From: Acidobacteriaceae bacterium
GTDB taxonomy: Bacteria; Acidobacteriota; Terriglobia; Terriglobales; Acidobacteriaceae
Direction: 5' to 3'
Assembly: GCA_003165075.1 (NCBI GenBank)
Contig: PLSM01000128.1
Location: forward strand, 1 to 64,000
Length of the DNA: 64,000 nucleotides
The position numbers and the translations under genes are program-made. Positions 1 through 8,299 of this stretch are shown piece by piece; the stretch's first letter is position 1, and each line of letters opens with the position of its first letter. The notes beneath the pieces are model-generated. The model did not search any database and was not told the DNA's origin. It worked only from the letters and a program-made list of their open reading frames with translations.

Positions 1-334
1 GCGCTGGCTCAAGCTGGACAAGGGTCCGTTTATTGGGCGGGAGGCGTTGATGGCCGTTCAAGCAAGCGGCGGCCCGAAACGCAAGATCGCCGCGCTGGAG
101 ATGGTGGAGCGCGGCATTGCGCGCGACGGGTACTCCGTACTCTCACTTTCTGGAGAAGCTCTTGGCCAGGTAACATCGGGCTCGCCCGCACCGTTTCTCA
201 AGACCAACATTGCGATGGCTCTGCTGCCGGCGAGTGTGGCCGCGGGAGGGCAGGATGTGCTGGTGGACGTGCGCGGCAATCGCGTGCGGGCCAAGCAGGT
301 GCCGTTGCCGTTCTATAAACGGGTGAAGAAGTAA
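1..334 (+). CDS. gcvT: Aminomethyltransferase (glycine cleavage T protein), C-terminal part
   Basis: The reading frame is open from the left edge and stops at 332-334, so only the last ~110 residues are present. They match the C-terminal barrel of the T protein: the segment LDKGPFIGREAL, then a region of the GxVTSGxxSPxL type (here GQVTSGSPAPFLKTNIAMAL), ending in a basic tail. The family transfers the methylene group from the lipoyl arm of the H protein to tetrahydrofolate in the cytoplasm. lipA, which makes the lipoyl group, lies 0.8 kb away on the other strand, a fitting but not operonic neighbour. Identification is secure despite the missing catalytic N-terminal part. Confidence 0.88.
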   Translation, partial: RWLKLDKGPFIGREALMAVQASGGPKRKIAALEMVERGIARDGYSVLSLSGEALGQVTSGSPAPFLKTNIAMALLPASVAAGGQDVLVDVRGNRVRAKQVPLPFYKRVKK

Positions 335-483
335 CCCGGACCAGGACGGCTGATTGTGGAAGTGCAAGGTGAGTTGGTTGAGGTTGAGACCTCCCATCCT
401 CGCGGCATAGGCGGTCTCGAAGCGAGACTCTTCAGCGTTCTGGTGGAGCAGATTCAGTAATTCACTAGAAGCGCGCCGGGGAT

Positions 484-1068
484 TCACACCTGCATGACTT
501 CGACTTCCTTGCGGCGGGAGAGCTCTTCCATGCGGCGGATCTCGTCGTCGGTCATTTTCTGCACCTCATCGAGAGCACGCTTCTCTTCGTCCTCGCTGAT
601 CTTCTTCTCTTTGGCGAGTTTCTTGAGGGCTTCGTTGCCGTCGCGGCGCACGTTGCGGACGGCGGTGCGGTGCTCTTCGAGCACCTTGTTGAGGTGCTTG
701 CAGACCTCGCGGCGGCGCTCCTCGGTCATGGGAGGAATGGGCACGCGAATGATCTTGCCGTCGGACTGCGGGTTCAGACCGAGGTCGGCGGACTGCAGGG
801 CCTTCTCAATCTCTTTGAGGATGGTTGGGTCCCAGGGCGAGATGACGATCAGTTGCGCTTCAGGCGCGGACAACTGCGCGAGCTGGCTGATGGGCGTGTG
901 CGTGCCGTAGTAGTCGATCTTGACCTGGTCAAGCATGTGCACGCTGGCGCGCCCGGTGCGGGTGGAGGCCAGGCTGGCCTGGAAGGTAGCCACTGCCTGG
1001 TCCATGCGCCGCTTGAGGTCGCCCGAGAGTCCTTTAAGTGCCGGATTGCTATCCATGTACGATGCCAT
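484..1068 (-). CDS. frr: Ribosome recycling factor
   Basis: The 195-residue product has the usual family length. It splits post-termination ribosomes together with EF-G. Hallmarks visible are the TRTGRAS segment, VKIDYYGTHTPISQLAQLS, the region around PWDPTILKEIEKAL, and IIRVPIPPMTEERRRE followed by the long charged helix pair of the L-shaped fold. An upstream in-frame start would add 17 residues, but the ATG at 1068 (MASYMDSNP) has a GAGGGAAC ribosome-binding sequence and fits family N-termini. In many bacteria frr follows pyrH; here no pyrH is next to it, and the upstream neighbour is lipA on the same strand. Confidence 0.95.
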   Translation of the reverse strand: MASYMDSNPALKGLSGDLKRRMDQAVATFQASLASTRTGRASVHMLDQVKIDYYGTHTPISQLAQLSAPEAQLIVISPWDPTILKEIEKALQSADLGLNPQSDGKIIRVPIPPMTEERRREVCKHLNKVLEEHRTAVRNVRRDGNEALKKLAKEKKISEDEEKRALDEVQKMTDDEIRRMEELSRRKEVEVMQV

Positions 1069-1146
1069 CGTTGTTCCCTCACTAGGCCAAACTGCCAACG
1101 GTAATTCTACAACCACCACGGCGGCAGGCCGGGTGTTTGGAATCCC

Positions 1147-2052
1147 TTACGCTACCACCGTCAACCCGGTCGATGCAGCCTGTTCGTGAGCGTGATAGCT
1201 GGAGCGGACCAGGGGGCCGGACTCGACGTGGCGGAAGCCCATGCGGAGAGCTTCAGTCTTTAAGTCCGCGAACTCGCGCGGAGTGTAGAGGCGGGCCATG
1301 GGCAGGTGGTGGCGCGAGGGACGCAGATACTGGCCGATGGTGAGGATGTCGCAATCGACGGCGGCCAGATCGCGGAAGACCTGGAGCAACTCGGCTGTCT
1401 CCTCGCCAAGACCGACCATGACACCGGATTTTGTGATCCCCGCGGGTGATATTTCTTTGGAGAGCTCAAGGAGCCTGAGGCTCCGCTCGTAGCGCGCGCC
1501 GGAGCGGACCACGCGATAGAGGCGCGGGACGGACTCGGTGTTGTGATTGAGGACATCGGGGCGGGCTTCGACGACGGCGCGGATGGCCTCCTGATTGCCT
1601 TGGAAATCGGGGATAAGCACCTCGACACGGCAGCCGGGAGCCTGGCGGCGAATCTCATGGATGACCAAGGCGAAGGCGCGCGCACCGCCGACCAGGTCGT
1701 CGTCGCGATTGACGCTGGTGATGACAGCATGTTGCAGGCCCAGCGTGGCGACGGCCTGGGCCACGCGGCGCGGCTCATCGAAGTCGATGGGCTCGGGACG
1801 GCCCTTGGGCACGGCGCAAAAGCCGCATCGCCGGGTGCACAGGTTGCCGAGCATCATGAAGGTGGCGGTCTTGTGATGCCAGCACTCGCCGATGTTGGGG
1901 CATTGGGCGCTCTCGCACACGGTGTGGAGACCGAGAGAACGGGCGAGCTGCTTGAGGCTGTGGTAGTTTTCGCCGACCGGGGCGCGGGCCTTGAGCCACT
2001 CGGGCTTGGGCGCCGGGGCCGTGCGGGCAGGCGATATCTGCACCAGTTCCAT
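1147..2052 (-). CDS. lipA: Lipoyl synthase (radical SAM)
   Basis: A 301-residue radical SAM enzyme that inserts two sulfurs into protein-bound octanoyl groups. Both iron-sulfur cluster motifs are present: the auxiliary-cluster CESAQCPNIGECW near residue 46 and the radical SAM CTRRCGFCAV near residue 76. Further family segments are TSVNRDDDLVGG, DVLNHNTESVPRLY, TKSGVMVGLGE and TIGQYLRPSRHHLP, with the conserved C-terminal serine in ESGPLVRSSYHA. I chose the start at MELVQISP; the 29 extra residues possible upstream do not look like LipA. It lies 78 bases upstream of frr on the same strand. lipB is not in the window. Confidence 0.95.
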   Translation of the reverse strand: MELVQISPARTAPAPKPEWLKARAPVGENYHSLKQLARSLGLHTVCESAQCPNIGECWHHKTATFMMLGNLCTRRCGFCAVPKGRPEPIDFDEPRRVAQAVATLGLQHAVITSVNRDDDLVGGARAFALVIHEIRRQAPGCRVEVLIPDFQGNQEAIRAVVEARPDVLNHNTESVPRLYRVVRSGARYERSLRLLELSKEISPAGITKSGVMVGLGEETAELLQVFRDLAAVDCDILTIGQYLRPSRHHLPMARLYTPREFADLKTEALRMGFRHVESGPLVRSSYHAHEQAASTGLTVVA

Positions 2053-2154
2053 CACGGTCTTATTGTAGCGGCATGGGTGTGGGGCGGAACCCAGGGCGGA
2101 GGTTGCTACACTGCCCGAGGACGCACGACGGAGGGTCAACCGATGAGGATGCGG

Positions 2155-2571
2155 TCAACGCAGGCGTGCGCGCACTTCAGTCCGCACCAGGTAGAGGAAG
2201 AAGACGAGATTTAGCAGGCCCTGGACCAGCGGGGGCGGTTGGTGCGCGATGGAGAAGATCCACAGGTTGTAGCAGGCCAGCAAGAGGACCGCAGCGAGGG
2301 CAAGGGCCCACGCCCAGCGCAGTTGCAGGATGAGCCCCGCACTGGCGGTGATGAATCCCGCCGCAAAGATCAGGAATAGCGGAGGGTAATGGCCCCCGGA
2401 CGCGACCCCCAGGATGAGTACCCCGGCCAGCACCAACAGATAAAAACTGATGGCCGCGAGACCGGGCAGCGGCAGCCGGTCACGCCACGGCGGCGGGACT
2501 GGTTGGCCAAGCTTAGAGCCCGTCCCGTGCAACTCCGCGCGGGATTCGTCAGGTTTGGCGCCGGTGGTCAT
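2155..2571 (-). CDS. Small integral membrane protein
   Basis: A 138-residue protein with a hydrophilic first ~30 residues and then about four hydrophobic segments (around residues 38-55, 63-83, 85-105 and 116-130). I do not recognise a named family. Its start codon overlaps the stop of the cytochrome c gene in an ATGA arrangement, so the two are almost certainly translated together. That suggests a membrane partner for the cytochrome, but nothing in the sequence shows heme or metal ligands. It ends about 100 bases before the start region of lipA. Confidence 0.7.
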   Translation of the reverse strand: MTTGAKPDESRAELHGTGSKLGQPVPPPWRDRLPLPGLAAISFYLLVLAGVLILGVASGGHYPPLFLIFAAGFITASAGLILQLRWAWALALAAVLLLACYNLWIFSIAHQPPPLVQGLLNLVFFLYLVRTEVRARLR

Positions 2572-2933
2572 AGGGTATGCAGATAGGCCAGCAGGTCGTT
2601 GAGCTGGTCGTCAGGGATCGCCGTGCCGGGCATGGTGCCGTGGCCATGGAGAATGGCGACGGTCATCCGCTCGTCAGTAGGCGGCGCGCCGGAGGGCATG
2701 GCTTTGATTTTAGTGATGGCCTGCAGGCCCGGTCCGTGGAGGCCCTGGGTGGTGGTGGGATAGTGGCAGCGAGCGCAATCCTGCTGATAGACTTGCGCGC
2801 CACGCGCCTCTTCGGGAGTCCACTCTGAAGCGGGCTTGGAAGGCGGCAACGAGCGGCAACCGGCCAGGCCGATGGCCAGGCCCGCGACGCAGGTAAGAAC
2901 AGCAAGGGAAACAGAAAGAGAGCGGCTAAGCAT
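2568..2933 (-). CDS. Lipoprotein cytochrome c (class I, single heme)
   Basis: A 121-residue exported protein. The N-terminus is a signal sequence ending in a lipobox (GLAGC, Cys26), so the mature form should be anchored in a membrane facing the periplasm. The heme-binding motif CARCH covers residues 53-57 and a likely axial methionine lies in GHGTMPG near residue 100, followed by the C-terminal helix DDQLNDLLAYLHTL typical of class I cytochromes c. It carries electrons; partner unknown. The stop overlaps the start of the next gene, a four-helix membrane protein, by four bases. Confidence 0.88.
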   Translation of the reverse strand: MLSRSLSVSLAVLTCVAGLAIGLAGCRSLPPSKPASEWTPEEARGAQVYQQDCARCHYPTTTQGLHGPGLQAITKIKAMPSGAPPTDERMTVAILHGHGTMPGTAIPDDQLNDLLAYLHTL

Positions 2934-3094
2934 TTGACTTCAGATGATACTCGGCGCGCGGGGCGGATCAAAAGGGCCGGCTGTGGGTCAGTTCGGCGGC
3001 GCGGCCAGAGCGATTCCACAATTCGGGTACCCTTTCAAATCCCGAATAACGCAAAGAGTCTTAAAAGCAGGCGATGGGCAAAGGCGTTGCGGCT

Positions 3095-3496
3095 TTACGT
3101 TACCTTGGCGGCGAGAGCTTTGGCGGTTACAGGCGAAACCAGCTCGCGACAACTCCCCTGACGCCGGTTTCTGGGGGACAGGAAGAAGCTACGGGGCCGC
3201 GGATTCGTCGTGGAACTGAGCTGAGGGGCGTCTGTGGACGCTTCCGTTGCTGCTGACTCGGGCTGCTGCAGGCGTGCAGGCTCTGGTTCCTTGAGCCAGT
3301 TGCGGATACTGAACCCATAAACGCAGACGCAAAACACGTTGGCGGGAATAAAGCCGTACTGGGAGGTGTGAAAACCGATGACACAGACGATCAAGCTGTT
3401 GACGATCGCGACTACAAGACCGGTCCAATGCTTTCGTCCCAGCAGCACCGTCGCCAGGACGGTGAGGAAACATGAAAGATAGTCCAAATGAAACAT
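3095..3496 (-). CDS. Small membrane protein, PnuC/YgjV-like
   Basis: Starting at MFHLDYLS the product has 133 residues with three to four hydrophobic helices, then a hydrophilic tail rich in Pro, Ser and Arg. The stretch with GRKHWTGLVVAIVNS and a later NVFCVCVYGFSIRNW resembles the repeated helix pattern of small nucleoside or inner-membrane transporters such as PnuC or YgjV, but the resemblance is by eye only. A longer frame reaches 3688; its extra residues are not protein-like and I leave them out. No operon partner is visible. The basic C-terminal half may partly reflect read-through of non-selected sequence. Confidence 0.5.
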   Translation of the reverse strand: MFHLDYLSCFLTVLATVLLGRKHWTGLVVAIVNSLIVCVIGFHTSQYGFIPANVFCVCVYGFSIRNWLKEPEPARLQQPESAATEASTDAPQLSSTTNPRPRSFFLSPRNRRQGSCRELVSPVTAKALAAKVT

Positions 3497-3781
3497 ATCG
3501 AAGCCGAGCCCCCAATGCCAATGAATAAAGCACGTGCATTGCCAAAGCCGCCGACATGCGGATAGCGGGTGCGGCGGATTGAGGACAAGGGGGTTAGCTC
3601 TAATGGAAGGGAGATCGATAGACTGGCGAACGAAGCAGTGACGATGAGACGATGACGAAATCCGGTCACCAAGACTAGATGTAGTCACCTGGTTTGAAAG
3701 CGAACCTCGGCAACGGGGATCGAAACGCGGCTCCGCACCGGGGTTGATTGGGGCGCTTCGTCACTATCGGCGGCAGGGATC

Positions 3782-5482
3782 TCACTCGGCCGCTGCGATG
3801 GCTTCGCAGATGCGCTCCATGGCCTGGACTTCGACCTCGCTGCCCGGACGGTGGCCGTTAACGAGAATGGAAAACGCCAGGATTTTGCCGCTGGCAGCGG
3901 TGAGGTAGCCGGAGAGGGCGTTGGTCTCGTTCAGAGAGCCGGTCTTGGCCCACAAGCGGCCTTTGAGCGGCGAGCGGGTGAATCGCGTGGCAAGCGTGCC
4001 ATCCACGCCGGCTACGGGCAGGGTGTCGCGCCACGCGGGGCCCCAGGGCTGGCGCGAGGCGTAGGCCAGGAGTTGCGTATAGGCACGCGGCGCGATGCGG
4101 TCGTCCATGCTCATGCCGGAGCCGTCGTAGAAGAAGAAATCGCCATCGCTGACGCCCGCGTCGACCAGGAACTGGCGTACTACGCGGGTGCCCTGGCCCA
4201 GACTGCCGTCCCTTCCGAATGCCTTGCCGAGCAGGCGCAGCAGCAGTTCGGCGTGGAGGTTCTGGCTCACCTTGTTGATGACCGTGATGTCCTGGGCCAA
4301 GGGCACGGAGACGTGAGTGGCCACGGAACGGCGGCCCTGAAGCGGGGCAACCATGGTGTACAGCTCGTTACGGGCGAGTTTGAGCGGCTCAGCACGTTCG
4401 GCGGCAAAGTCGCCGATTCCCACCGGGTAGCGGTGTGCGGAGGTGGCCGAGCCGGTGATCCTGATGCCGCGGCTAAGCAGCGCCTGCTTGAAAGCCGCCG
4501 CGGTAAACTCCGCGGGATCTTCGACGGCCAGCCCGGCGTGGAACCCACCAGGCGGCGCGGTGCCCCAGGTACGCACCAACATGCTGCCGGGGCGGCGCTC
4601 CAGACCTGGATGCGCCGCTTCGCCGTTGGCCGCGATGGTCATGGTGTTGTCCAGGGTGTAGAAGTCCACGTTGGGGTTCCACTCCCCAGCGGCGCCACCG
4701 GGAGCGGATGAATCGGCGGAAATGGTTAGCTCCGTGGTGTTGTCATTAAAGGTGAGCGCAGAGGCCGGAGCACCGTAGCTCCACTGCAGATCGTCCCATC
4801 CCCAGGCGGTGCCGTACGGCTCGGAGAGAAAGAAGCTGTCGTCGCCCACCACGTTGCCATCGACGCTGCGCACGCCGGACTGCTCCACCTGCTCGGCCAG
4901 CAACTCAAGCACGGTCATGGCGCGGGGTTTGGGTGCGGGCTCTGTAGGCGGGACTGCCGCAGGCGCGGGGGCCTTGGCGGTCGGGGCTTCAGGAGTTCTA
5001 TTTGGCGGAGGGGCGGTGGGTACGGCTTGCGCTGGGGGCTGGTAGGGATAGTGGCGCGCACTCAGAGTGGGGTCACCGGAGCCCAACAGGATGAGATCGC
5101 CATGAAGCACGCCTGAGGCACCCACCTCGCCGCTGGCAGCGATGTTGGTGGTCCAGGTGAGCGACTCCGCGGGTAGCAGGGCAAAGGCCGCGGCGGTGGT
5201 GGCGAGCTTGGCGTTGGAGGCCGGGGTAAAGAGCCGTCCCTCATTGAGCCCGAAGAGCGATTGGCCGTCAAGAGTGGCGACACTAATGCCGAACTCCGCG
5301 TGACCCAGCGCAGGCTCAGCCAGGATGGCGTTGATGCGTTCGGCGAGCAGGCCTTTGGCCGCAGCGGCATGCGCCGGCGGATGCGCAGAAGGCTGAGAGC
5401 GCCGCGCCTGGGCCATCAGCCCGGTAGGAGGAAGCAGAGCGCCAGCCAGCAGAAGCGCCAAGACTCGCCGAATCACGGTCAT
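3782..5482 (-). CDS. dacB: D-alanyl-D-alanine carboxypeptidase/endopeptidase, PBP4 type (peptidase S13)
   Basis: A 566-residue periplasmic enzyme that trims peptidoglycan peptides. The chosen start [10 protein letters not shown] opens a signal peptide of about 25 residues. The penicillin-binding signature is complete: the SxxK catalytic motif SNAK (Ser89, Lys92), the second motif in [10 protein letters not shown], and KTG in [13 protein letters not shown] proline/alanine-rich insert (roughly residues 155-200) interrupts the region after [11 protein letters not shown], which makes the protein somewhat longer than average S13 enzymes. An in-frame upstream start at 5536 would precede the signal peptide and is unlikely. 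No division-gene cluster is adjacent. Confidence 0.92.
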   Translation of the reverse strand: MTVIRRVLALLLAGALLPPTGLMAQARRSQPSAHPPAHAAAAKGLLAERINAILAEPALGHAEFGISVATLDGQSLFGLNEGRLFTPASNAKLATTAAAFALLPAESLTWTTNIAASGEVGASGVLHGDLILLGSGDPTLSARHYPYQPPAQAVPTAPPPNRTPEAPTAKAPAPAAVPPTEPAPKPRAMTVLELLAEQVEQSGVRSVDGNVVGDDSFFLSEPYGTAWGWDDLQWSYGAPASALTFNDNTTELTISADSSAPGGAAGEWNPNVDFYTLDNTMTIAANGEAAHPGLERRPGSMLVRTWGTAPPGGFHAGLAVEDPAEFTAAAFKQALLSRGIRITGSATSAHRYPVGIGDFAAERAEPLKLARNELYTMVAPLQGRRSVATHVSVPLAQDITVINKVSQNLHAELLLRLLGKAFGRDGSLGQGTRVVRQFLVDAGVSDGDFFFYDGSGMSMDDRIAPRAYTQLLAYASRQPWGPAWRDTLPVAGVDGTLATRFTRSPLKGRLWAKTGSLNETNALSGYLTAASGKILAFSILVNGHRPGSEVEVQAMERICEAIAAAE

Positions 5483-5827
5483 GCCCGGAGTGTAGCAGGA
5501 GATAAAAGGGGTTGGCGTGGCATCGGTGACCAACACAGTGACAAGCCCTTGTGGAATGCCGGAATTCTAACGCGCGGCCACGAACACACCCTCAAGGTCT
5601 GAAAACGAACGAAAAGCCCTGTTCATCTGCGCATTTTGTGAGTAGTGTCCGGATTGTCCACAAACCACCAAGAGCATCGGTTTTCTCCGTCTTCAGATGC
5701 TGATCGGGGTCCGCAGGGTATGCGATGATAGAAAACTCAATTTGGAACTTTCAATCGCACAAACGTAAGGGTTAAATCGCGCTGGTGTCCGACTAGCGGT
5801 GCTGCTCTTTGAAGGGGAGGTCACGGA
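5483..5827. other. Intergenic region between divergent genes
   Basis: This 345-base stretch lies between the divergent dacB and DUF4231-like genes and must hold both promoters. I see no convincing reading frame, repeat or hairpin. The rightmost bases carry GGGGAGG about 8 bases before the ATG at 5828, a good ribosome-binding site. Confidence 0.5.
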
Positions 5828-6439
5828 ATGACGCCTTTGGATCCATCGTTGATGCCAAGTCCTGATGACAGCGTGAAGGAGGCTTCAGTGTTCGAAGAGA
5901 GCGGTCCAGCCGTGGTTGATCCGAGGTTCGCCGACAATGATGATCGCTTCAGCAAACTTGTTGAGGAAGCCCAAGCGATAAAGGCGCGGTACATCGATCC
6001 GGAATACAAGTGGTACCGCACACATCTGCATTGGCCGTTCGCATTCTTTCGCGGTGCGGGGTTAATCACGATAGTCCTGGGGGTTACGCTGCCGGCGATA
6101 GCCGGAACTCCTGAAGCTGTGCTCCATGCCAAAAGTCTCATACTCTCTGTGATGAGCGTGGCAATTGCTGCCCTCACCGGGCTCAGTTCGTTCTATCGAT
6201 GGGAGCACTCCTGGCGTGGGAGGGTTCTTGTCAAGTTAGCACTTGAAGGACTCTCCGCAAAATGGGAACTGGAGATCGCAAGAGCCCGCCTCCTCGTCAA
6301 CCCGAAGGATCGGCTTGAACTTGTCTATTCGGCCACCAATGATCTCATTGCCGATGTCAGGAATGTATGCTCGTCAGAAACCAAAGAATTCTTTACCGGA
6401 ATGCAGTTTCCGCAGTCGGGACATACTGCAAAACAATGA
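5828..6439 (+). CDS. DUF4231/SLATT-like two-helix membrane protein
   Basis: A 203-residue protein: a soluble acidic N-terminus (1-45), the segment EYKWYRTHLHWPFAFFRGAG, two hydrophobic helices (about 74-95 and 102-122), then FYRWEHSWRGRVLVKLALEGLSAKWELEIARAR and a soluble tail. The layout of helix, aromatic linker and WE..W....EAL-type stretch fits DUF4231, a member of the SLATT group of two-helix membrane domains. SLATT proteins are predicted pore-forming effectors in nucleotide-signalled bacterial conflict systems, but here no nucleotidyltransferase or other partner is adjacent, so that role cannot be inferred. Strong GGGGAGG ribosome-binding site. Confidence 0.6.
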   Translation: MTPLDPSLMPSPDDSVKEASVFEESGPAVVDPRFADNDDRFSKLVEEAQAIKARYIDPEYKWYRTHLHWPFAFFRGAGLITIVLGVTLPAIAGTPEAVLHAKSLILSVMSVAIAALTGLSSFYRWEHSWRGRVLVKLALEGLSAKWELEIARARLLVNPKDRLELVYSATNDLIADVRNVCSSETKEFFTGMQFPQSGHTAKQ

Positions 6440-6716
6440 TTGCATAGGACGAATAACCAGTTGATCAACACTCTGGGCCAATCACCGCCTACTCGGACTA
6501 CTCGAAAATGGGGTGATCCCGTCCGATCTGATCACCTTGCCGGAAGTCGAGGCTTTTGGAACCGCAAACTCAAAATCCATTTAATGTCAGGAGCGGGGCA
6601 GTGCACTTTTCCCGGCCGTGATCTCCTAACCCGATGTGGGATCGATGAGCCGTTAGTGGAACTTAGAATCGAAACATGCTCTACCGGATCGGCATGAAAC
6701 AGCGGGGAGGCATCGA

Positions 6717-7640
6717 ATGACCGCACGGGAGCGCACCATCTGCCCCTGGCGGTTGCGCAGCCGTACGCTCGAACTGGGCCGGCGGACGCTGGTGATGGGC
6801 GTGGTAAATATCACGCCGGACTCGTTCAGCGATGGCGGGGCCTTTTTTGACCCCGACGCCGCGGTGGCGCGCTCACTAGAATTGCTGGACGAGGGAGCCG
6901 ACCTGGTGGACCTAGGGGCAGAGAGCACCCGGCCCGGCTCGCGAGCGGGAGGCGCACAGGACACGCCGCAGGCTGCAACGGTAAGCGCCGAAGAGGAGCT
7001 GAGGCGGCTGCTGCCGGTGCTGACGGGAATCTTGCGCGCGCGACCCGACGCAATCGTCTCTGTGGACACCTACAAAGCGGCAACGGCACGGGCGGCGCTG
7101 GAGGCGGGGACGGAGATCGTCAACGATGTGAGCGGATTTTTCTGGGATCCTGGATTGGCTCCAGTATGTGCGAAGGCTGGCGCCGGAGTGGTGCTGATGC
7201 ACTCGCGCGGGAAGCCGGAGGAGTGGCGCGAGCAGACGCAACTGGAGCCCGATGAGCTGCTGGCCACGGTGCAAGCGGGGTTGGCCGGGAGCCTGGCTGC
7301 GGCTGCGGCAGCGGGGATTGCGCCGGAGGCCGTGGTGCTGGACCCCGGATATGGATTCGGCAAGCGCTTCGGCGAGAATTATGCGCTGCTGGCACGGCAG
7401 GAAGAACTGCTTGGGCTGGGCCGGCCGTTGCTGGCCGGGGTGAGCCGCAAGTCGTTCCTGGGGTGGACGCTGGCGCCGCTGCACGAAGGGCGGGACGCGC
7501 CGGTAGGGGAGCGCGAGACAGCCAGCGTAGCCGCGCTGGTGGCGGCGATTCTGCATGGAGCATCCATCGTGCGGGTGCACCAGGTGCGCGAGGCGGTGGA
7601 GGCGGCACGCATTGCCGACGCGGTGCTGGCGGCGGGTTAA
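6717..7640 (+). CDS. folP: Dihydropteroate synthase
   Basis: A 307-residue cytoplasmic enzyme joining p-aminobenzoate to the pterin pyrophosphate in folate synthesis. The family signatures are complete and in order: VMGVVNITPDSFSDGG near residue 27, DLVDLGAESTRPGS near 62, the VSVDTYKA segment near 118, NDVSGF, VVLDPGYGFGKRFGEN near 203 and GVSRKSFLG near 240, ending in RVHQVREAVEAARIADAV. An insert rich in Ala/Gly after the ESTRPGS motif is longer than in E. coli. Convergent with the DUF1697 gene, 6 bases apart. No other folate gene is in the window. Confidence 0.95.
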   Translation: MTARERTICPWRLRSRTLELGRRTLVMGVVNITPDSFSDGGAFFDPDAAVARSLELLDEGADLVDLGAESTRPGSRAGGAQDTPQAATVSAEEELRRLLPVLTGILRARPDAIVSVDTYKAATARAALEAGTEIVNDVSGFFWDPGLAPVCAKAGAGVVLMHSRGKPEEWREQTQLEPDELLATVQAGLAGSLAAAAAAGIAPEAVVLDPGYGFGKRFGENYALLARQEELLGLGRPLLAGVSRKSFLGWTLAPLHEGRDAPVGERETASVAALVAAILHGASIVRVHQVREAVEAARIADAVLAAG

Positions 7641-7646
7641 ATCGAC

Positions 7647-8198
7647 CTAGCGGGCGGACATTTCGTGGAGCTTGAGCACGGTTTTCCAGTTGCGGGCGGT
7701 AGTGGTTGCGGCCAGCAGACGGTCAAGCGTTTTGGCGGTGAATTTGGTTTCGGCGGCGCCGTCGGGCAAGTGGAGGTAGAGGGTGTCGTCGGCGAGATGC
7801 CAGCGGTCGCGGCGGGCGGGATACTGGGCAACGATGCGATCGAGGGCGGCGGACGCGTCCGTGACCGGGGGAGCCGACAGAAAGACCGCGTGGACCCTGG
7901 CGCCGTCGGCAGCGGCTTCGGCGGCGAAGGGATTGGCGGCAATGGCACGCGCCAGCTCAGCACGGGTGCGGATGAGTACGCCGACTGGTGCGCCCATGTG
8001 CTTTTCAATGGCGGCAGCCACGGCACGGGCCACAACGGCGGCGGAGCCCGGAGCGTCGAAGACCGCATTGCCGCTGTGGATGTAGGTTTCGACTTTGGTG
8101 AAGCCCAGCTTCTCAAGCAGCTTGCGGAAGTCGGCCATGGGCAGCTTGCCGGTGCCGCCGACATTCACGGCGCGGAGGAGAACGACGTAGGTGGGCAT
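7647..8198 (-). CDS. DUF1697 domain protein
   Basis: A 183-residue protein beginning MPTYVVLLRAVNVGG, the highly characteristic DUF1697 N-terminus, followed by KLPMADFRKLLEKLGF and VETYIHSGNAVFDA, all family hallmarks. The C-terminus has the KFTAKTLDRLL and TTARNWKTVLKL stretches seen in this family. The biochemical function of DUF1697 is unknown; the fold is ferredoxin-like in solved members as far as I know. The 15-residue upstream extension allowed by the frame is rejected because the family starts at this methionine. It stands alone, convergent with folP. Confidence 0.88.
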   Translation of the reverse strand: MPTYVVLLRAVNVGGTGKLPMADFRKLLEKLGFTKVETYIHSGNAVFDAPGSAAVVARAVAAAIEKHMGAPVGVLIRTRAELARAIAANPFAAEAAADGARVHAVFLSAPPVTDASAALDRIVAQYPARRDRWHLADDTLYLHLPDGAAETKFTAKTLDRLLAATTTARNWKTVLKLHEMSAR

Positions 8199-8299
8199 AG
8201 ACGCTCCGGATGAATGCATCCCCATATCCTGAGAGCGAGACATGGGGATGCAACCTTGGGGGACAGCGCAAAAATCCCGCTAGACAGCGATTCGATGCC

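Noticed and set aside
143-487. Minus-strand frame over the gcvT end and the gap before frr
   Set aside because: It covers a real gene in antisense and shows no domain; only the part with NLLHQNAEESRFETAYAARMGG looks faintly protein-like, possibly a decayed fragment, and this is not enough to call a gene.
6440-6697. 85-residue plus-strand frame after the DUF4231-like gene
   Set aside because: No domain, no ribosome-binding site, sequence typical of random translation.
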